NCBI RefSeq assembly: GCF_023715725.1
Contig: NZ_JAMBOT010000011.1
Span: forward strand, 1 to 64,000
Length of the DNA stretch: 64,000 nucleotides
Source of the DNA: Paenibacillus pasadenensis
Lineage (GTDB): Bacteria > Bacillota > Bacilli > Paenibacillales > Paenibacillaceae
Direction: 5' to 3'
Positions 39,029 to 47,976 of this stretch are shown piece by piece (position 1 is the first letter of the stretch; each line of letters begins with the position of its first letter). A program made the translations under genes and the position numbers. The notes beneath the pieces were generated by a model that saw only the letters and a program-made list of their open reading frames with translations, was not told where the DNA came from and searched no databases.

Positions 39029-41173
39029 TTAGTAAATAAGCTGAAGCTGGTCGATGTTGGGGCCGCTGGAGCCTTTTGTCGTAAGGCGAATCGTATGCGT
39101 GCCAGCAGTTAAAGAGACAGCCTGAGTGCTATTGCTCCATGCTGCATTCCAACTGCTTGTCCCAGGAAACGACAGGTTTGCGGCAACCGTAGTTCCATCC
39201 ACGGCAAGCGTCATCGGGCGGTCTCCGGCTCCGTTTGCATACCGGAAATTTAAGGTGTAGGTATCGGTTTGCGCAACATTTACCGTCCACTCCAAGTATC
39301 CTTCACCGCCCGAGAAATCGGCGAATCCAGTTCCGTTGAATGCGCTGCCTGTAGAATTAACCGTAACTCCCGGGCCGAGCAAGGCGTTTTCCGCCTGCAA
39401 AAAGATGCTGTTTGCGGCAAGAACAGTTAACGTGAACGTTTTGGTATCGGATACCGACCCGTTCGTAATGGTTGCAGTTAACGTCGCTGTTGCGTTCGGG
39501 CTCGGATTGACGGGGCGAGTCACGTTTCCGTTCACGTCTATGACCGACGGGTTACTGGCAGCCCAAGTAATAGAGGATCCGTTGGCCCCTTGTCCGGGAA
39601 GGGTTACTTTTTTCGTTACGCCTCCGCTCGAATCCGTGCCTGTGTAGCCGATTGCAAGCGCCGCTTTATCTGCGCTGACATTAGCGGCTGAATTCGGCGA
39701 TTCAGGAATAATCCACGTCTGTCCAGCCGTGATGTCAGGCTGATTTTGGACAACTAACGCTCCGTTTGCTGTGGAATTTCCTTGGATCTCCAGAAATTTC
39801 TCCGTTTGGCGGTTCATTAGCTTGTATTCGTTGTTTCCAAGATCAATCATTTTCCATTGCTGATTGTTTCCGTTGTTTCCGTAATACTGTGTCATGGCGA
39901 GCCCATTGGCATCATTGTTGCCGGGAACATCGATGTATTTGCCGCTGTTTACGTTGACGATGTAATAGTAATTAGCGCCGGAATTCGGAACCGGAATCAG
40001 ATTCCATTTTTGATACGTATCGCTTGAAACGGTGGCTTGCTCAATTTTTGCGCCTGCTTTTAACCGATCCGGTCCTTGCACGGAAAGGGCTTTGCCGCTA
40101 TTTTTGTTCGTAATGGAATAGGCCGTGTTTGGATCAAAAGTGGATGTAGTCCAGTTTTCGCCCGTAATGGTACCGGCGTCCACATCGATGTTCAGAACAT
40201 CGTTGTAATTAAACGTCATGGACGTATTTGTAGGAAATTCAATATTGGCCCAGACGTAACGGGATTGAATGACCGGTTTGTTCCACGCTCCGGCCCAACG
40301 GTCGCCCATATACATAAAGCTTGTTGTATTGCCGCTGGAGTTCTGAATGGGAAGCACAAAAGTGGTTTGCGATCTGTAGGCGTTGCCGTCACCGACATTG
40401 ACGAAGTTTGAATAGGTGCCCGTAATGCCTGTCGTGGATGTGGCATACTTTTGTTGATTCGGCCACCAGCCGGAATTGCCCGAAGTCAGCAGGAAGTAAA
40501 CGCCGTTCCGCTTAAATACCGCAGGAGCTTCACGATGCGCGCCAGCCATGCTTTTGGCCAATGAGTCAACCGTCAAGTAGTCGCTGCTTAATTTGTAAAA
40601 ATTCAAGTCGGCGTTTCCGTTGGAGGAAGCAATAAAGTAAGCGTCACCATTATCATCTACAAAAAGCGTACAGTCTCGGGAGCCAATGCCCATAGGACGG
40701 AAGCTGCCCGTATACGTATAATCGCCGTCGATCGTGTCGGAGTAAGCGACCGCAGCTTTCGCCTCGGAATAATCGATTCCGTTTTCCTTGTGCATCCACA
40801 TGACAAACTTGCCGGTAGAGGCGTTGTACACTACTTTAGGACGCTCAATGTTAGCAAGGGCAAGCTCAGGATGAGAGCTCTGAGTTAATACGTGATTGCG
40901 GAATTCCCAGTTCTTGAGATCCGTCGAACGATACACCGATACCGCATAAAACGTGTTGTCCTCATTGCGATTCTCGCCAAAAAAGTAATAATATCCGTTA
41001 TGTTTGATGATGTTTCCTCCATGTGCGTGTACACCGTTACCGTCCGTATCCGTAAATTGGTACCCGTTAAATATGGCGGCGCTTTGCGCAGACGCTCCTT
41101 GAGCCATGCCGAATATGCCGATCAGCATAACCAGCATCAACCATGAGAACTTTTTGCCCTTTCGAACTTTCAT
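39029..41173 (-). CDS. Secreted GH43 glycosidase with ricin-type, Ig-like and CBM6/35 modules
   Basis: A 714-residue protein with signal peptide (LMLVMLIGIFGMAQGASAQS). Modules: GH43 five-blade propeller (about 31-330; HAHGGNIIKHNGYYYFFGEN, RPKVVYN, GSRDCTLFVDDNGDAYFIAS) resembling the exo-beta-1,3-galactanase subgroup; ricin-type/CBM13 trefoil (about 345-490) with three QxW-like repeats (YQKWNLI, NQQWKMI, GQTWIIP); an atrophied bacterial Ig domain (about 500-585; ITWAASNPSVIDVNG); and a C-terminal CBM6/35-type domain (about 592-714; QAENALLGPG...PNIDQLQLIY). It probably trims galactan side chains of arabinogalactan. A perfect cre site lies upstream. Confidence 0.9.
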   Translation of the reverse strand: MKVRKGKKFSWLMLVMLIGIFGMAQGASAQSAAIFNGYQFTDTDGNGVHAHGGNIIKHNGYYYFFGENRNEDNTFYAVSVYRSTDLKNWEFRNHVLTQSSHPELALANIERPKVVYNASTGKFVMWMHKENGIDYSEAKAAVAYSDTIDGDYTYTGSFRPMGIGSRDCTLFVDDNGDAYFIASSNGNADLNFYKLSSDYLTVDSLAKSMAGAHREAPAVFKRNGVYFLLTSGNSGWWPNQQKYATSTTGITGTYSNFVNVGDGNAYRSQTTFVLPIQNSSGNTTSFMYMGDRWAGAWNKPVIQSRYVWANIEFPTNTSMTFNYNDVLNIDVDAGTITGENWTTSTFDPNTAYSITNKNSGKALSVQGPDRLKAGAKIEQATVSSDTYQKWNLIPVPNSGANYYYIVNVNSGKYIDVPGNNDANGLAMTQYYGNNGNNQQWKMIDLGNNEYKLMNRQTEKFLEIQGNSTANGALVVQNQPDITAGQTWIIPESPNSAANVSADKAALAIGYTGTDSSGGVTKKVTLPGQGANGSSITWAASNPSVIDVNGNVTRPVNPSPNATATLTATITNGSVSDTKTFTLTVLAANSIFLQAENALLGPGVTVNSTGSAFNGTGFADFSGGEGYLEWTVNVAQTDTYTLNFRYANGAGDRPMTLAVDGTTVAANLSFPGTSSWNAAWSNSTQAVSLTAGTHTIRLTTKGSSGPNIDQLQLIY

Positions 41174-41260
41174 TTAATTGCCTCCTGTTCTGAGTGAGCT
41201 TTCTTAACGCCTTTAAACAGTCTCCTCCTTTCCTGTTGCGTAGATAAAAATAACAAGAAA

Positions 41261-41274
41261 TGTAAACGATAACA
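41261..41274. promoter_or_regulatory. Perfect CcpA cre site upstream of GH43
   Basis: TGTAAACGATAACA fits all positions of the cre consensus TGWAANCGNTNWCA. On the minus strand it overlaps a candidate promoter (TTGTTA, 17 bases, TATTTT), so CcpA with HPr-Ser-P would repress the glycosidase when good carbon is present. Confidence 0.88.
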
Positions 41275-41420
41275 ATATCAAAATCCTAACCTAAATCTAT
41301 AAAATTGGAAGATTTGTAAAATGGACAGGTGTCCTTTTCACCGCCTAGAGACAAGGGTAAGGTAATAGAAGGCCAACATTCGCCGAAATCGGCAATTCAT
41401 AGCAGAATGGAGAATGAACA

Positions 41421-42428
41421 TTGAAAAATGCCACACTTTGTTTTATTGGAGCCGGCTTCCATGCCTCAACGAATATACTTCCGGCCGCGGTTGAAGCGGG
41501 AGCGGATATTGGAGCCGTAGCCACTCGCAGTCTGGAACGGTCGCAGGCGGCGCTGCAGCGGTTCGGGAGCAGGGGGACTCCGTATGACGATTACAAAAAA
41601 ATGCTAAGTGAAGAGAAAAGTGACGGCGTCGTTGTCATTGCACAGCCAGAGGATCAATTCCGCTTGGCGATGGAATGCATCCAGGCCGGAAAAAACGTAT
41701 TCGTAGACAAGCCGCTCGGATGGAATGCCGACGAAGCGGCCCGGATTGCTGATGCGGCCGAGCAGGCAGGTGTCATTCTAATGGTTGGATTTATGAAACG
41801 TTTTGCTCCTGCATACAGGAAGCTCAAAGAGCTGATTACAGAGAGTACTCTGGGAGCTCCCCGTTCCTTTCAGCTTGTGTTTGCGGTTGACAGCACGCCG
41901 TTCTGCAACGATGAAGAAGCGTTCATCAAGCTGGCAGCCATTCATATGATCGACCTGATGCGCGAGCTGTTCGGGGAGGTGTCGCAGGTTGCGGGCTTCA
42001 GCCATAACCAAAATCCAACCGTTGCCCATACTCTTTCGCTGCAATTTGAAAACGGGGTCGTCGGCAGCGTTTATTTTGCAGGGACGGATGCTTGGTCCAG
42101 CGAAAATGAAAGCTTGCTCGTTACGTTTGACGGCGGATATGCCAAGGTGGAGGATGTGGAGAGGGTTACCGTGCACCATTCCTTGCCTGCGGGAGCCTCA
42201 TCCTGGAAGTCGCTTGCGGAGCAGACTGTTAGGTTTAGCCCGTCCATCTCGACGATGTCTGGAGGCGTTAAGGATTTGCATGTGCGCGGATTTGTCGGTG
42301 AGATGGAGCATTTCATGAAATGCTGCGCCCGGGGGACGCAGCCGTTGCCGAGCGGACGCGACAATGTCGCCACGATGGCGCTTTGCGACCGGATTTTGGA
42401 CGTTTTAAAAGGCCGTTCATCATCGTAA
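41421..42428 (+). CDS. Gfo/Idh/MocA-family NAD(P)-dependent oxidoreductase
   Basis: A 335-residue protein from TTG 41421 (GGAGAATG upstream). N-terminal Rossmann fold (FIGAGFHASTNILPA in place of the usual GxGxxG), VVIAQPEDQFRLAMECIQAG, and the family signature VFVDKPLGWNADEAARI with catalytic Lys. The C-terminal substrate domain includes a His in KLAAIHMIDLMRELFG. Members oxidise or epimerise sugars and inositols. It is divergent from the GH43 gene, so both may be under the cre site. The exact substrate is unknown. Confidence 0.88.
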   Translation: MKNATLCFIGAGFHASTNILPAAVEAGADIGAVATRSLERSQAALQRFGSRGTPYDDYKKMLSEEKSDGVVVIAQPEDQFRLAMECIQAGKNVFVDKPLGWNADEAARIADAAEQAGVILMVGFMKRFAPAYRKLKELITESTLGAPRSFQLVFAVDSTPFCNDEEAFIKLAAIHMIDLMRELFGEVSQVAGFSHNQNPTVAHTLSLQFENGVVGSVYFAGTDAWSSENESLLVTFDGGYAKVEDVERVTVHHSLPAGASSWKSLAEQTVRFSPSISTMSGGVKDLHVRGFVGEMEHFMKCCARGTQPLPSGRDNVATMALCDRILDVLKGRSSS

Positions 42429-42442
42429 ACAGCGTAAACAGC

Positions 42443-42487
42443 AAAAAAAGGGAGACAAGGGCTCGTGAGCCTGATGTCTCCCTTTTT
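42443..42487. terminator. Bidirectional terminator between converging genes
   Basis: AAAAAAAGGGAGACA...TGTCTCCCTTTTT, 9-bp GC-containing stem with U-runs on both strands; it serves the oxidoreductase and pspA. Confidence 0.92.
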
Positions 42488-42497
42488 CAATTATAGA

Positions 42498-43202
42498 TTA
42501 TTCGCCTTTCATTTTGCGGCGAATCGCAGCGAGCTGTTCATCAATGACCGATGAACGTCCGCTGTTTGCGGAGCTGGAAGCATGGGACGAGCTCGCGGAG
42601 CTGCTTGAGCTGTAGCTTGAACCGGATGGATTGTAGTCACGGTTCAGACCAAGTTGGGCTTCCCATTGCAGCACCTTTTCTTCGATGCGTTCGAAGCCGC
42701 GGGAAGCGCGGCCCGGCTGGAAGCCGTGGCTAAAGCTAGGAGCGGTGCGCTCGGCAGCCGATTCGGCTTTTTGGATGCGTTCAGCCAGCTCGTCGCGTTT
42801 TTTAACCAGACGTGCCAGCTCTTCCTTGGCGTCGGCAATGCGAAGCTCCAGCTCCGCTGCGGCATGGACGGCATTTTCGTTGAGGCGGGAATATTCCAGC
42901 TCTTGATCCGCATAGCGCAGCTTATGCTCCAGGGCAACGCGCGCTTCCGCCTCGCGGCCTTCTTGAAGTGCTTGTTCGGCCTTCGCTTGATTATGCTGGG
43001 CGAGCTGCGACACTTCTTCCAGGCGCTGGCTGTACGCTCTTGAAGCAGCCTGCTGGCGGCTCAGCTCGCTTTTCATCCCATCAATTTCTTCTTCCATGTT
43101 GCGGATATATTGGTTCATCATCAGAGACGGATTTTCCAGCTTGCTCAGCATTTCGTTAGCAGTTGCTTTAGTTAAATTCATGATGCGGTCAAAAACGCTC
43201 AT
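42498..43202 (-). CDS. pspA: PspA/IM30-family membrane stress protein
   Basis: A 234-residue protein from ATG 43202 (AAAGGAG upstream). N-terminal amphipathic helix MSVFDRIMNLTKATANEMLS, then a long alpha-helical hairpin/coiled coil (about 25-160, many Ala/Glu/Lys). The C-terminal tail is Ser-rich (SGSSYSSSSSASSSHASSS) and ends in VIDEQLAAIRRKMKGE. PspA/Vipp1 proteins polymerise on damaged membranes as ESCRT-III relatives. A PspC-like gene lies just upstream in the same direction, giving a minimal phage-shock module. Confidence 0.92.
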   Translation of the reverse strand: MSVFDRIMNLTKATANEMLSKLENPSLMMNQYIRNMEEEIDGMKSELSRQQAASRAYSQRLEEVSQLAQHNQAKAEQALQEGREAEARVALEHKLRYADQELEYSRLNENAVHAAAELELRIADAKEELARLVKKRDELAERIQKAESAAERTAPSFSHGFQPGRASRGFERIEEKVLQWEAQLGLNRDYNPSGSSYSSSSSASSSHASSSANSGRSSVIDEQLAAIRRKMKGE

Positions 43203-43277
43203 GTTCAACACTCCTTTATCGATTCCTGAATGGGATAGGTCGGTTAGGCTTCAGTCCATTAAACGATGGGAGACAAA

Positions 43278-43496
43278 TTAGAAGGAGCCGCGCGGCGGAG
43301 GCCCGCTGAATTCCGGTTCATTTGGCAAAACGACAGATGCGGCGGCGTAGATCAGCAGAACGGTACCTGCGCTGAATACTCCAGCTGCGATAAAGCCGAT
43401 GCGGATCAGACCAGGGTCAACGCCGTACGTACGGCCAATTCCCCCGCACAGCCCCGCAAGCTTGCGGTCGGTACGGGAACGGTACAAGGTTCTCAT
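43278..43496 (-). CDS. pspC: PspC-domain membrane protein
   Basis: Seventy-two residues from ATG 43496; GAGGAG is 12 bases upstream, a little far, and no better start exists. PspC pattern: LYRSRTDRKLAGLCGGIGRTYGVDPGLIRI, in parts, then one transmembrane helix (IAAGVFSAGTVLLIYAAASVVLP). It is encoded 75 bp upstream of pspA, probably in one transcript. PspC senses or relays membrane stress in this module. Confidence 0.88.
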   Translation of the reverse strand: MRTLYRSRTDRKLAGLCGGIGRTYGVDPGLIRIGFIAAGVFSAGTVLLIYAAASVVLPNEPEFSGPPPRGSF

Positions 43497-43799
43497 GGCT
43501 ATAACATTCTCCTCTTTGTGCGGCATCGCCGTTACTTCGGCTGTGCGGCTTGATGAATTTATTGTAACCTCCGCAAGCTATTGCCGACACAGACTGCCGG
43601 ATGTAATTGAACCTGGACCCTGGTCCGGGTTAGGCTCGGGCGGAGGTTGTGCAAGTGCGCGGCTGAAGCTGTTTTTGGTCGTTTTTAATTCATTTCCCAG
43701 CTTTATGCTTCAATCGGAATTGTTTGGCGTGAATGAAAAAACGCAGGGTGCCGCATGCTAATTTCGCTCCACCAACTTGCCGAAAGAGGTGCTTAGCGA

Positions 43800-43994
43800 A
43801 TGGGTAAAAACAAGGCTTCCAAAGCAGAGGTTCAAGCAACAAAACTGAACCAGTTTCAATCGAATCAAGATACGGAGTTTTCGAGCGATCTGACTGCCGA
43901 CGCTCAAGCCGCTTTTGGCGACAACGCCAACAACAACATGAATAACAATATGAACAACAACATGAACAAAAAGCAGCGCAACCAGCAAAAATAA
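43800..43994 (+). CDS. Small Asn/Gln-rich protein, gamma-type SASP-like
   Basis: Sixty-four residues with an AGAGGTG ribosome site before ATG 43800. Composition and fragments (ATKLNQFQSNQDTEFSSDL) recall gamma-type small acid-soluble spore proteins (QFGTEFASET-type cleavage site), which serve as amino-acid stores in the spore. A triple NNNM repeat (about 45-56) and a basic tail KKQRNQQK follow. The gene is closed by a terminator. The SASP assignment rests on composition and a short motif only. Confidence 0.6.
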   Translation: MGKNKASKAEVQATKLNQFQSNQDTEFSSDLTADAQAAFGDNANNNMNNNMNNNMNKKQRNQQK

Positions 43995-44021
43995 AAGGCT
44001 TCCGGATAAGTTCCGAAAGCC

Positions 44022-44057
44022 TGGAGCGGCCTGCCTGCGGCAGGCCTGCTCTTTGTT
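44022..44057 (+). terminator. Terminator after the SASP-like gene
   Basis: GAGC-GGCCTGCC-tgc-GGCAGGCC-t-GCTCTTTGTTT. Confidence 0.8.
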
Positions 44058-44068
44058 TACATATAGAA

Positions 44069-46480
44069 TTATGCCCTGCTGCGGGGAGGGAATGGTTTGC
44101 CGGTTCGCAGCTTCCGCTGCTCCGAATTCCCCGCTCCAACTGACTTGCCATGGCCGGAATTGCTGCGCGGCGCAGGGCTTCCGGCTGTAGTTGCGGCTTT
44201 GGATGGGACGGCAGCTGCCGATTGTGCGGCAGCTGCGCCACCATCCGCCCCAGCCGGGCGGAAGGCGTCGAGCAGGAAGCGCGACACCTCGGTTTTGCGG
44301 CCGCGCCACAGCCCCGGGGAGCTGATAAGCAGCTCCTCGCGCGCCCTTGTAACGGCGACATAAACGAGTCGCCGCTCCTCCTCCAGCGCGGCTTCTTTAC
44401 GAGCGGCAGGGTCGGCCGCCGCGCCTGCTCCGGCACTGTAGTCGGAAAGCTTGTCCGCCTCCAGCGCTAAGCTGTGGGGCAGAATTCCCTCCGAGGCGCC
44501 GATAAGCGTCACGCATGGGAATTCCAGCCCTTTGGACTTGTGAATCGTCATCAGCTTAACGGTATCCCGCGCCGCTTCCGGCGGAAGTGCGCGCATCTCG
44601 GCGTGTCGCTGCGCCATTTTGCCGACAAAGGCGAGAAAACCCGGCACATCCTGGAATCTTGCTGCCGAAGCCTCCAGCTCGTCCAGCGCCTCGCGCAGCG
44701 TCTCCTTATAGACGGTGTCGCTGCCTGCGCTATAACCGTTTGCCGCGCTATAATCCGTTCCGCCGCGAGCGGCTGGTTTGCCGTAACCGGTATTTCCTTT
44801 AACGCCGCTGGGACGCCAAACGCCAGGAGGAGAAGCAGCCCCCGGCTTGCCGCCTGATTCCTCCGCGTCCAGCCACGCATCATAAAATTCCTTGCGCATA
44901 AGCCGGATCGCTTCTGCCGGTTTAAACTGTTTCAGCCCTTTTGTAAAGTTAATTCTTGTCTGAATCGCTTCCCGTTGAAAATCCTTCAGCCCCTCCATCG
45001 TCAGCAGATGGATGAGCGGCCCCTTTTTTGGCCGTGGATCGTCCTTCGCCCGGATATGAGCCATCGCTTTGGCGCGGTTTAAATACATCGAGGGTAGCAC
45101 GCCCTCCATCGCCGTAAAATCCCTTCGTTTCACGGACAGACGCAAATAATCCACCAGCGGCTTCACCGCTGACTGGTCGTAAAACAGATCGCCGCTGTCC
45201 TGCAGATGAAAAGGAATTTCCGACAGCACCAGCTGCTCGAACATGGCCCGGCTATTGCTCGACGTACGGTACAAAATCGCAAAGTCGCCCCAGCCGCGCG
45301 CTCCCTCTTCGACTCTTTCCTTAATATGAGCTGTGACGGAAGCTGCTTCCTGATCCGTAGAAAAAGGACGGATGTATAACGGCACATGCCGGCTCTTGGA
45401 CACGGCCTTCAGCGTCTTGGGATAACGCGCTTTATTGTGGCGGATAATCTCGTTGCCGAGTCCGACAATGCTGGCGGTAGAGCGGTAGTTCGTGTCCAGC
45501 GTAATCATGCGCGCTGCAGGAAAAGCTTCGCGGAACCCCAGAATATATTCGCTTCGCGCTCCATTAAATCCGTAAATGGTCTGGTCGTCGTCGCCTACCG
45601 CCATTAAATTCGCGCGCGGGCCCGCCAGCAGGCGGATCAACTCGTATTGCAGCAGGCTTGTATCCTGAAATTCGTCAATCATAATGTAACGGAACCGGTC
45701 CTGAAGCGAGCGAAGCAGCCTCGGACGCTCCTGTAGCAGCTGATGCGACCAGAGCAGGATATCGTCAAAATCCATCCGCCCCTCGCGCACTTTCCACTCC
45801 TCAAAACGAAGCAGCAGCCGTTTCAGCTCCCGGTCGGCAGCGCTGCTCTCCGGCAGCTCCGCCAGCGGCTGCATACTAAGCTTGGCTTCAGACAGGGCGG
45901 CGAGCACTGTTTCTGGTTCCAGCCGGTCGCTCAGGCCAAGCTCGCGAAGCATGCCCTTCAGCACGATCATAGCCAGCGGCCCGTTGCCGAGAATCTCCTG
46001 CCGGTACCCTTGGCTGCGCAGCAGCTGCAGGAAAAACGAGTGGAACGTGCGCGCCGTCACCTGCTTGGCGGCTCCATAAGGAAGTCCGGGCAGCGCGGCG
46101 ATCCGCTCCTTCATTTCGGCGGCGGCTTTTACCGAGAAGGTGACCAGCAAAATCGAGCGGGGATCGGCTCCGCGCATGCCGATCAAATATCCGGTGCGCG
46201 CGGTCAGCACGCTTGTTTTGCCGGAGCCGGCCCCAGCCAGCGTAAGCAGCGGCCCGTCGCCGTGGCGCACCGCCTCGATCTGCGGCCCGTTCAGGAACAA
46301 TCCGCCGGCCTCCAGCGCGCGGAAATAACCGCTGTCCTGGTCGGAATCAGGAACAAGCCGGCTGCTGCCTTCGCCGGAGGCGAGATTGGCATAGGGGAGG
46401 CTGCGTCCGGTCGCTCCGAACGGTTTTTTGAAAGGTAGAGGCAGGTTCGCATTGGTCGTTGAGTTCGTCGTAGTGCTCAT
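44069..46480 (-). CDS. UvrD/PcrA-like superfamily 1 DNA helicase
   Basis: An 803-residue protein. Q motif region LNGPQIEAVRHGDGPLL, Walker A AGAGSGKT, motif Ia VTFSVKAAAEMKERI, Walker B IMIDEFQDTS, motif III AVGDDDQTIYGFNGA, motif IV LDTNYRS, motif V LMTIHKSKGLEFPCV, and motif VI VYVAVTRAREEL: a complete 3'-5' SF1A helicase. The N-terminal 70 residues (Asn/Thr/Pro-rich) and C-terminal 70 (Ala/Ser-rich, basic) are low complexity. It lacks the typical PcrA C-terminus and is more like YjcD-type helicases. It is monocistronic, with no nuclease partner beside it. Role in repair is presumed. Confidence 0.9.
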   Translation of the reverse strand: MSTTTNSTTNANLPLPFKKPFGATGRSLPYANLASGEGSSRLVPDSDQDSGYFRALEAGGLFLNGPQIEAVRHGDGPLLTLAGAGSGKTSVLTARTGYLIGMRGADPRSILLVTFSVKAAAEMKERIAALPGLPYGAAKQVTARTFHSFFLQLLRSQGYRQEILGNGPLAMIVLKGMLRELGLSDRLEPETVLAALSEAKLSMQPLAELPESSAADRELKRLLLRFEEWKVREGRMDFDDILLWSHQLLQERPRLLRSLQDRFRYIMIDEFQDTSLLQYELIRLLAGPRANLMAVGDDDQTIYGFNGARSEYILGFREAFPAARMITLDTNYRSTASIVGLGNEIIRHNKARYPKTLKAVSKSRHVPLYIRPFSTDQEAASVTAHIKERVEEGARGWGDFAILYRTSSNSRAMFEQLVLSEIPFHLQDSGDLFYDQSAVKPLVDYLRLSVKRRDFTAMEGVLPSMYLNRAKAMAHIRAKDDPRPKKGPLIHLLTMEGLKDFQREAIQTRINFTKGLKQFKPAEAIRLMRKEFYDAWLDAEESGGKPGAASPPGVWRPSGVKGNTGYGKPAARGGTDYSAANGYSAGSDTVYKETLREALDELEASAARFQDVPGFLAFVGKMAQRHAEMRALPPEAARDTVKLMTIHKSKGLEFPCVTLIGASEGILPHSLALEADKLSDYSAGAGAAADPAARKEAALEEERRLVYVAVTRAREELLISSPGLWRGRKTEVSRFLLDAFRPAGADGGAAAAQSAAAVPSKAATTAGSPAPRSNSGHGKSVGAGNSEQRKLRTGKPFPPRSRA

Positions 46481-46720
46481 CTTAGCATTCGTTCTCCTGT
46501 AGGCGGTTCGCTTCGAAACAGCGAATGCCTGTTCGTTGTCATCCTTGAATCATACCGGAAACTGGCGGGGAACTGCAACGGAAAACCAAGGATATCAAAC
46601 TCCTTTCCAGCTGAAAAAGTAAAAAAGGGAGAAGAGCGCGGTTCAGGGAGCAAGCTTTGAACGCTGCGGGTACAAGCTGGAACAAAGTGCACTTGCCATT
46701 TGGCTCAACCGGATATATGA

Positions 46721-46747
46721 TTGATATATCAAACATTGATGTATCAA
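46721..46747. promoter_or_regulatory. Two tandem palindromic MarR-type operators
   Basis: TTGATATATCAA (46721-46732, perfect palindrome) and TTGATGTATCAA (46736-46747, one mismatch pair), 15 bp centre to centre, just upstream of the marR gene. Confidence 0.8.
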
Positions 46748-46775
46748 TGATTCGGCTGCCGGAGGTGAAGGATGG

Positions 46776-47195
46776 ATGTCATCGTACAAAACGGAAGATT
46801 TGCTCTATATGCTGATGCAGCTCAGCAGACAGCTGGCGGTCCGCTTCGAAACGGATGTCGGGCTCAGCCCCAGCCGTCTTGGTCTGCTCTGCCAGCTCAG
46901 CCGCGATAAGGAAGTCAGCCAATCCGAGCTGCAAAAGGCAGTCTGTATTGACCCCGCAGCCATAACCCGTCATGTGCAGCAGCTGGAGGCGGAAGGAGTG
47001 CTGATCCGCACCCGTTCCAAGGAGGACAGCCGAATCACGCTCGTTCGCCTTACCGATCAGGGCAAGGACTGGATTGAGGACTGCAGGCGGCAGAAGGATG
47101 AGTTTTTGGAGCGGCTGCAAGGAGGTTTGTCGGCCGAGGAGCAGAAGGAGCTGCTGCGTATGCTTGCAGTCCTGTCCCGTTCGCTGGAACCGTAA
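46776..47195 (+). CDS. MarR-family transcriptional regulator
   Basis: A 139-residue protein (GGAGGTGA upstream of ATG 46776). Winged helix: SRLGLLCQLSRDKEVSQSEL, AAITRHVQQLEAEGVLIRTR, and wing SKEDSRITLVRLTDQG. It contains one Cys (VCIDPAA) in the recognition-helix region and another in EDCRRQ, which could serve in redox or quinone sensing (speculative). It lies 60 bp before a nitroreductase gene, behind two matched operators, so it likely represses itself and that gene. Confidence 0.9.
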   Translation: MSSYKTEDLLYMLMQLSRQLAVRFETDVGLSPSRLGLLCQLSRDKEVSQSELQKAVCIDPAAITRHVQQLEAEGVLIRTRSKEDSRITLVRLTDQGKDWIEDCRRQKDEFLERLQGGLSAEEQKELLRMLAVLSRSLEP

Positions 47196-47255
47196 GGTGA
47201 GGCCTCAGCAATTATTTTTAAATATATAACTATAGATTAGAGAGGAGAGAATACT

Positions 47256-47906
47256 GTGAGCATTCAACTACCTGTTGCACACCAAACGAATGATTTTAAA
47301 GCTATCGTTGCCGGACGGAAGTCCGTGCGCGCTTACGATCCAATGGTCAAAATTAGCCGCGAGGAAATGACGGAGCTGCTTGAGGAAGCGACGCTTGCTC
47401 CTTCGTCCGTCAACCTGCAGCCTTGGCGTTTTCTAGTCGTGGAAAGTGAAGAAGGCAAAGCGAAGCTGGCTGAGCTGGCCCCAAGAAATCTGTCGCAGGT
47501 ACAGACATCGGCAGCCGTTATCGCCGTATTCGGAGATATGAAGGCATTTGACAATGCGGATGAAATTATGTCCAGCGCTGTAGAAAAAGGATACCTGCCG
47601 CAGGAAGTTAAAGAGCAGCTGATGGCCAATTACACGGGGCTGTTCAGCACTGTTCCTGCTCATGTTTTCCGCGATATGATTTTGCTTGATACAGGACTGG
47701 TGTCCATGCAGATTATGCTGTCTGCGCGTTCGCGCGGATATGACACGAACCCGATTGGCGGATATGATAAGGCGCGCATTGCGGAGATGTTCGACATGGA
47801 TCCGGAGCGCTACGTGCCGTCCATGCTTATTTCCATCGGTAAAGCCGCGCAGACTGCGCGTCCGTCTACGCGCCTGCCTGTTGACCGCATTGCGGAATGG
47901 AAATAA
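47256..47906 (+). CDS. Nitroreductase-family FMN oxidoreductase
   Basis: A 216-residue protein from GTG 47256 (AGAGGAGAG upstream). FMN-binding RKSVRAYDPMVKISREEMTE, LAPSSVNLQPWRF, and IGGYDKARIAEMFDMDPE near the end: the nitroreductase fold, of YdgI/YodC type. These homodimers reduce nitro compounds or quinones with NAD(P)H. Joint control by the MarR protein suggests a role in detoxifying electrophiles or quinones. A terminator follows. Confidence 0.92.
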   Translation: MSIQLPVAHQTNDFKAIVAGRKSVRAYDPMVKISREEMTELLEEATLAPSSVNLQPWRFLVVESEEGKAKLAELAPRNLSQVQTSAAVIAVFGDMKAFDNADEIMSSAVEKGYLPQEVKEQLMANYTGLFSTVPAHVFRDMILLDTGLVSMQIMLSARSRGYDTNPIGGYDKARIAEMFDMDPERYVPSMLISIGKAAQTARPSTRLPVDRIAEWK

Positions 47907-47919
47907 TAACAACGTTTGA

Positions 47920-47949
47920 AACCCGGCGCAAGCCGGGTTATTCTTTTTG
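47920..47949 (+). terminator. Terminator after the nitroreductase
   Basis: AACCCGGC-gcaa-GCCGGGTT then ATTCTTTTTG. Confidence 0.9.
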
Positions 47950-47976
47950 TAGCTTAGACGGAAGGCGTGAGCAGCG

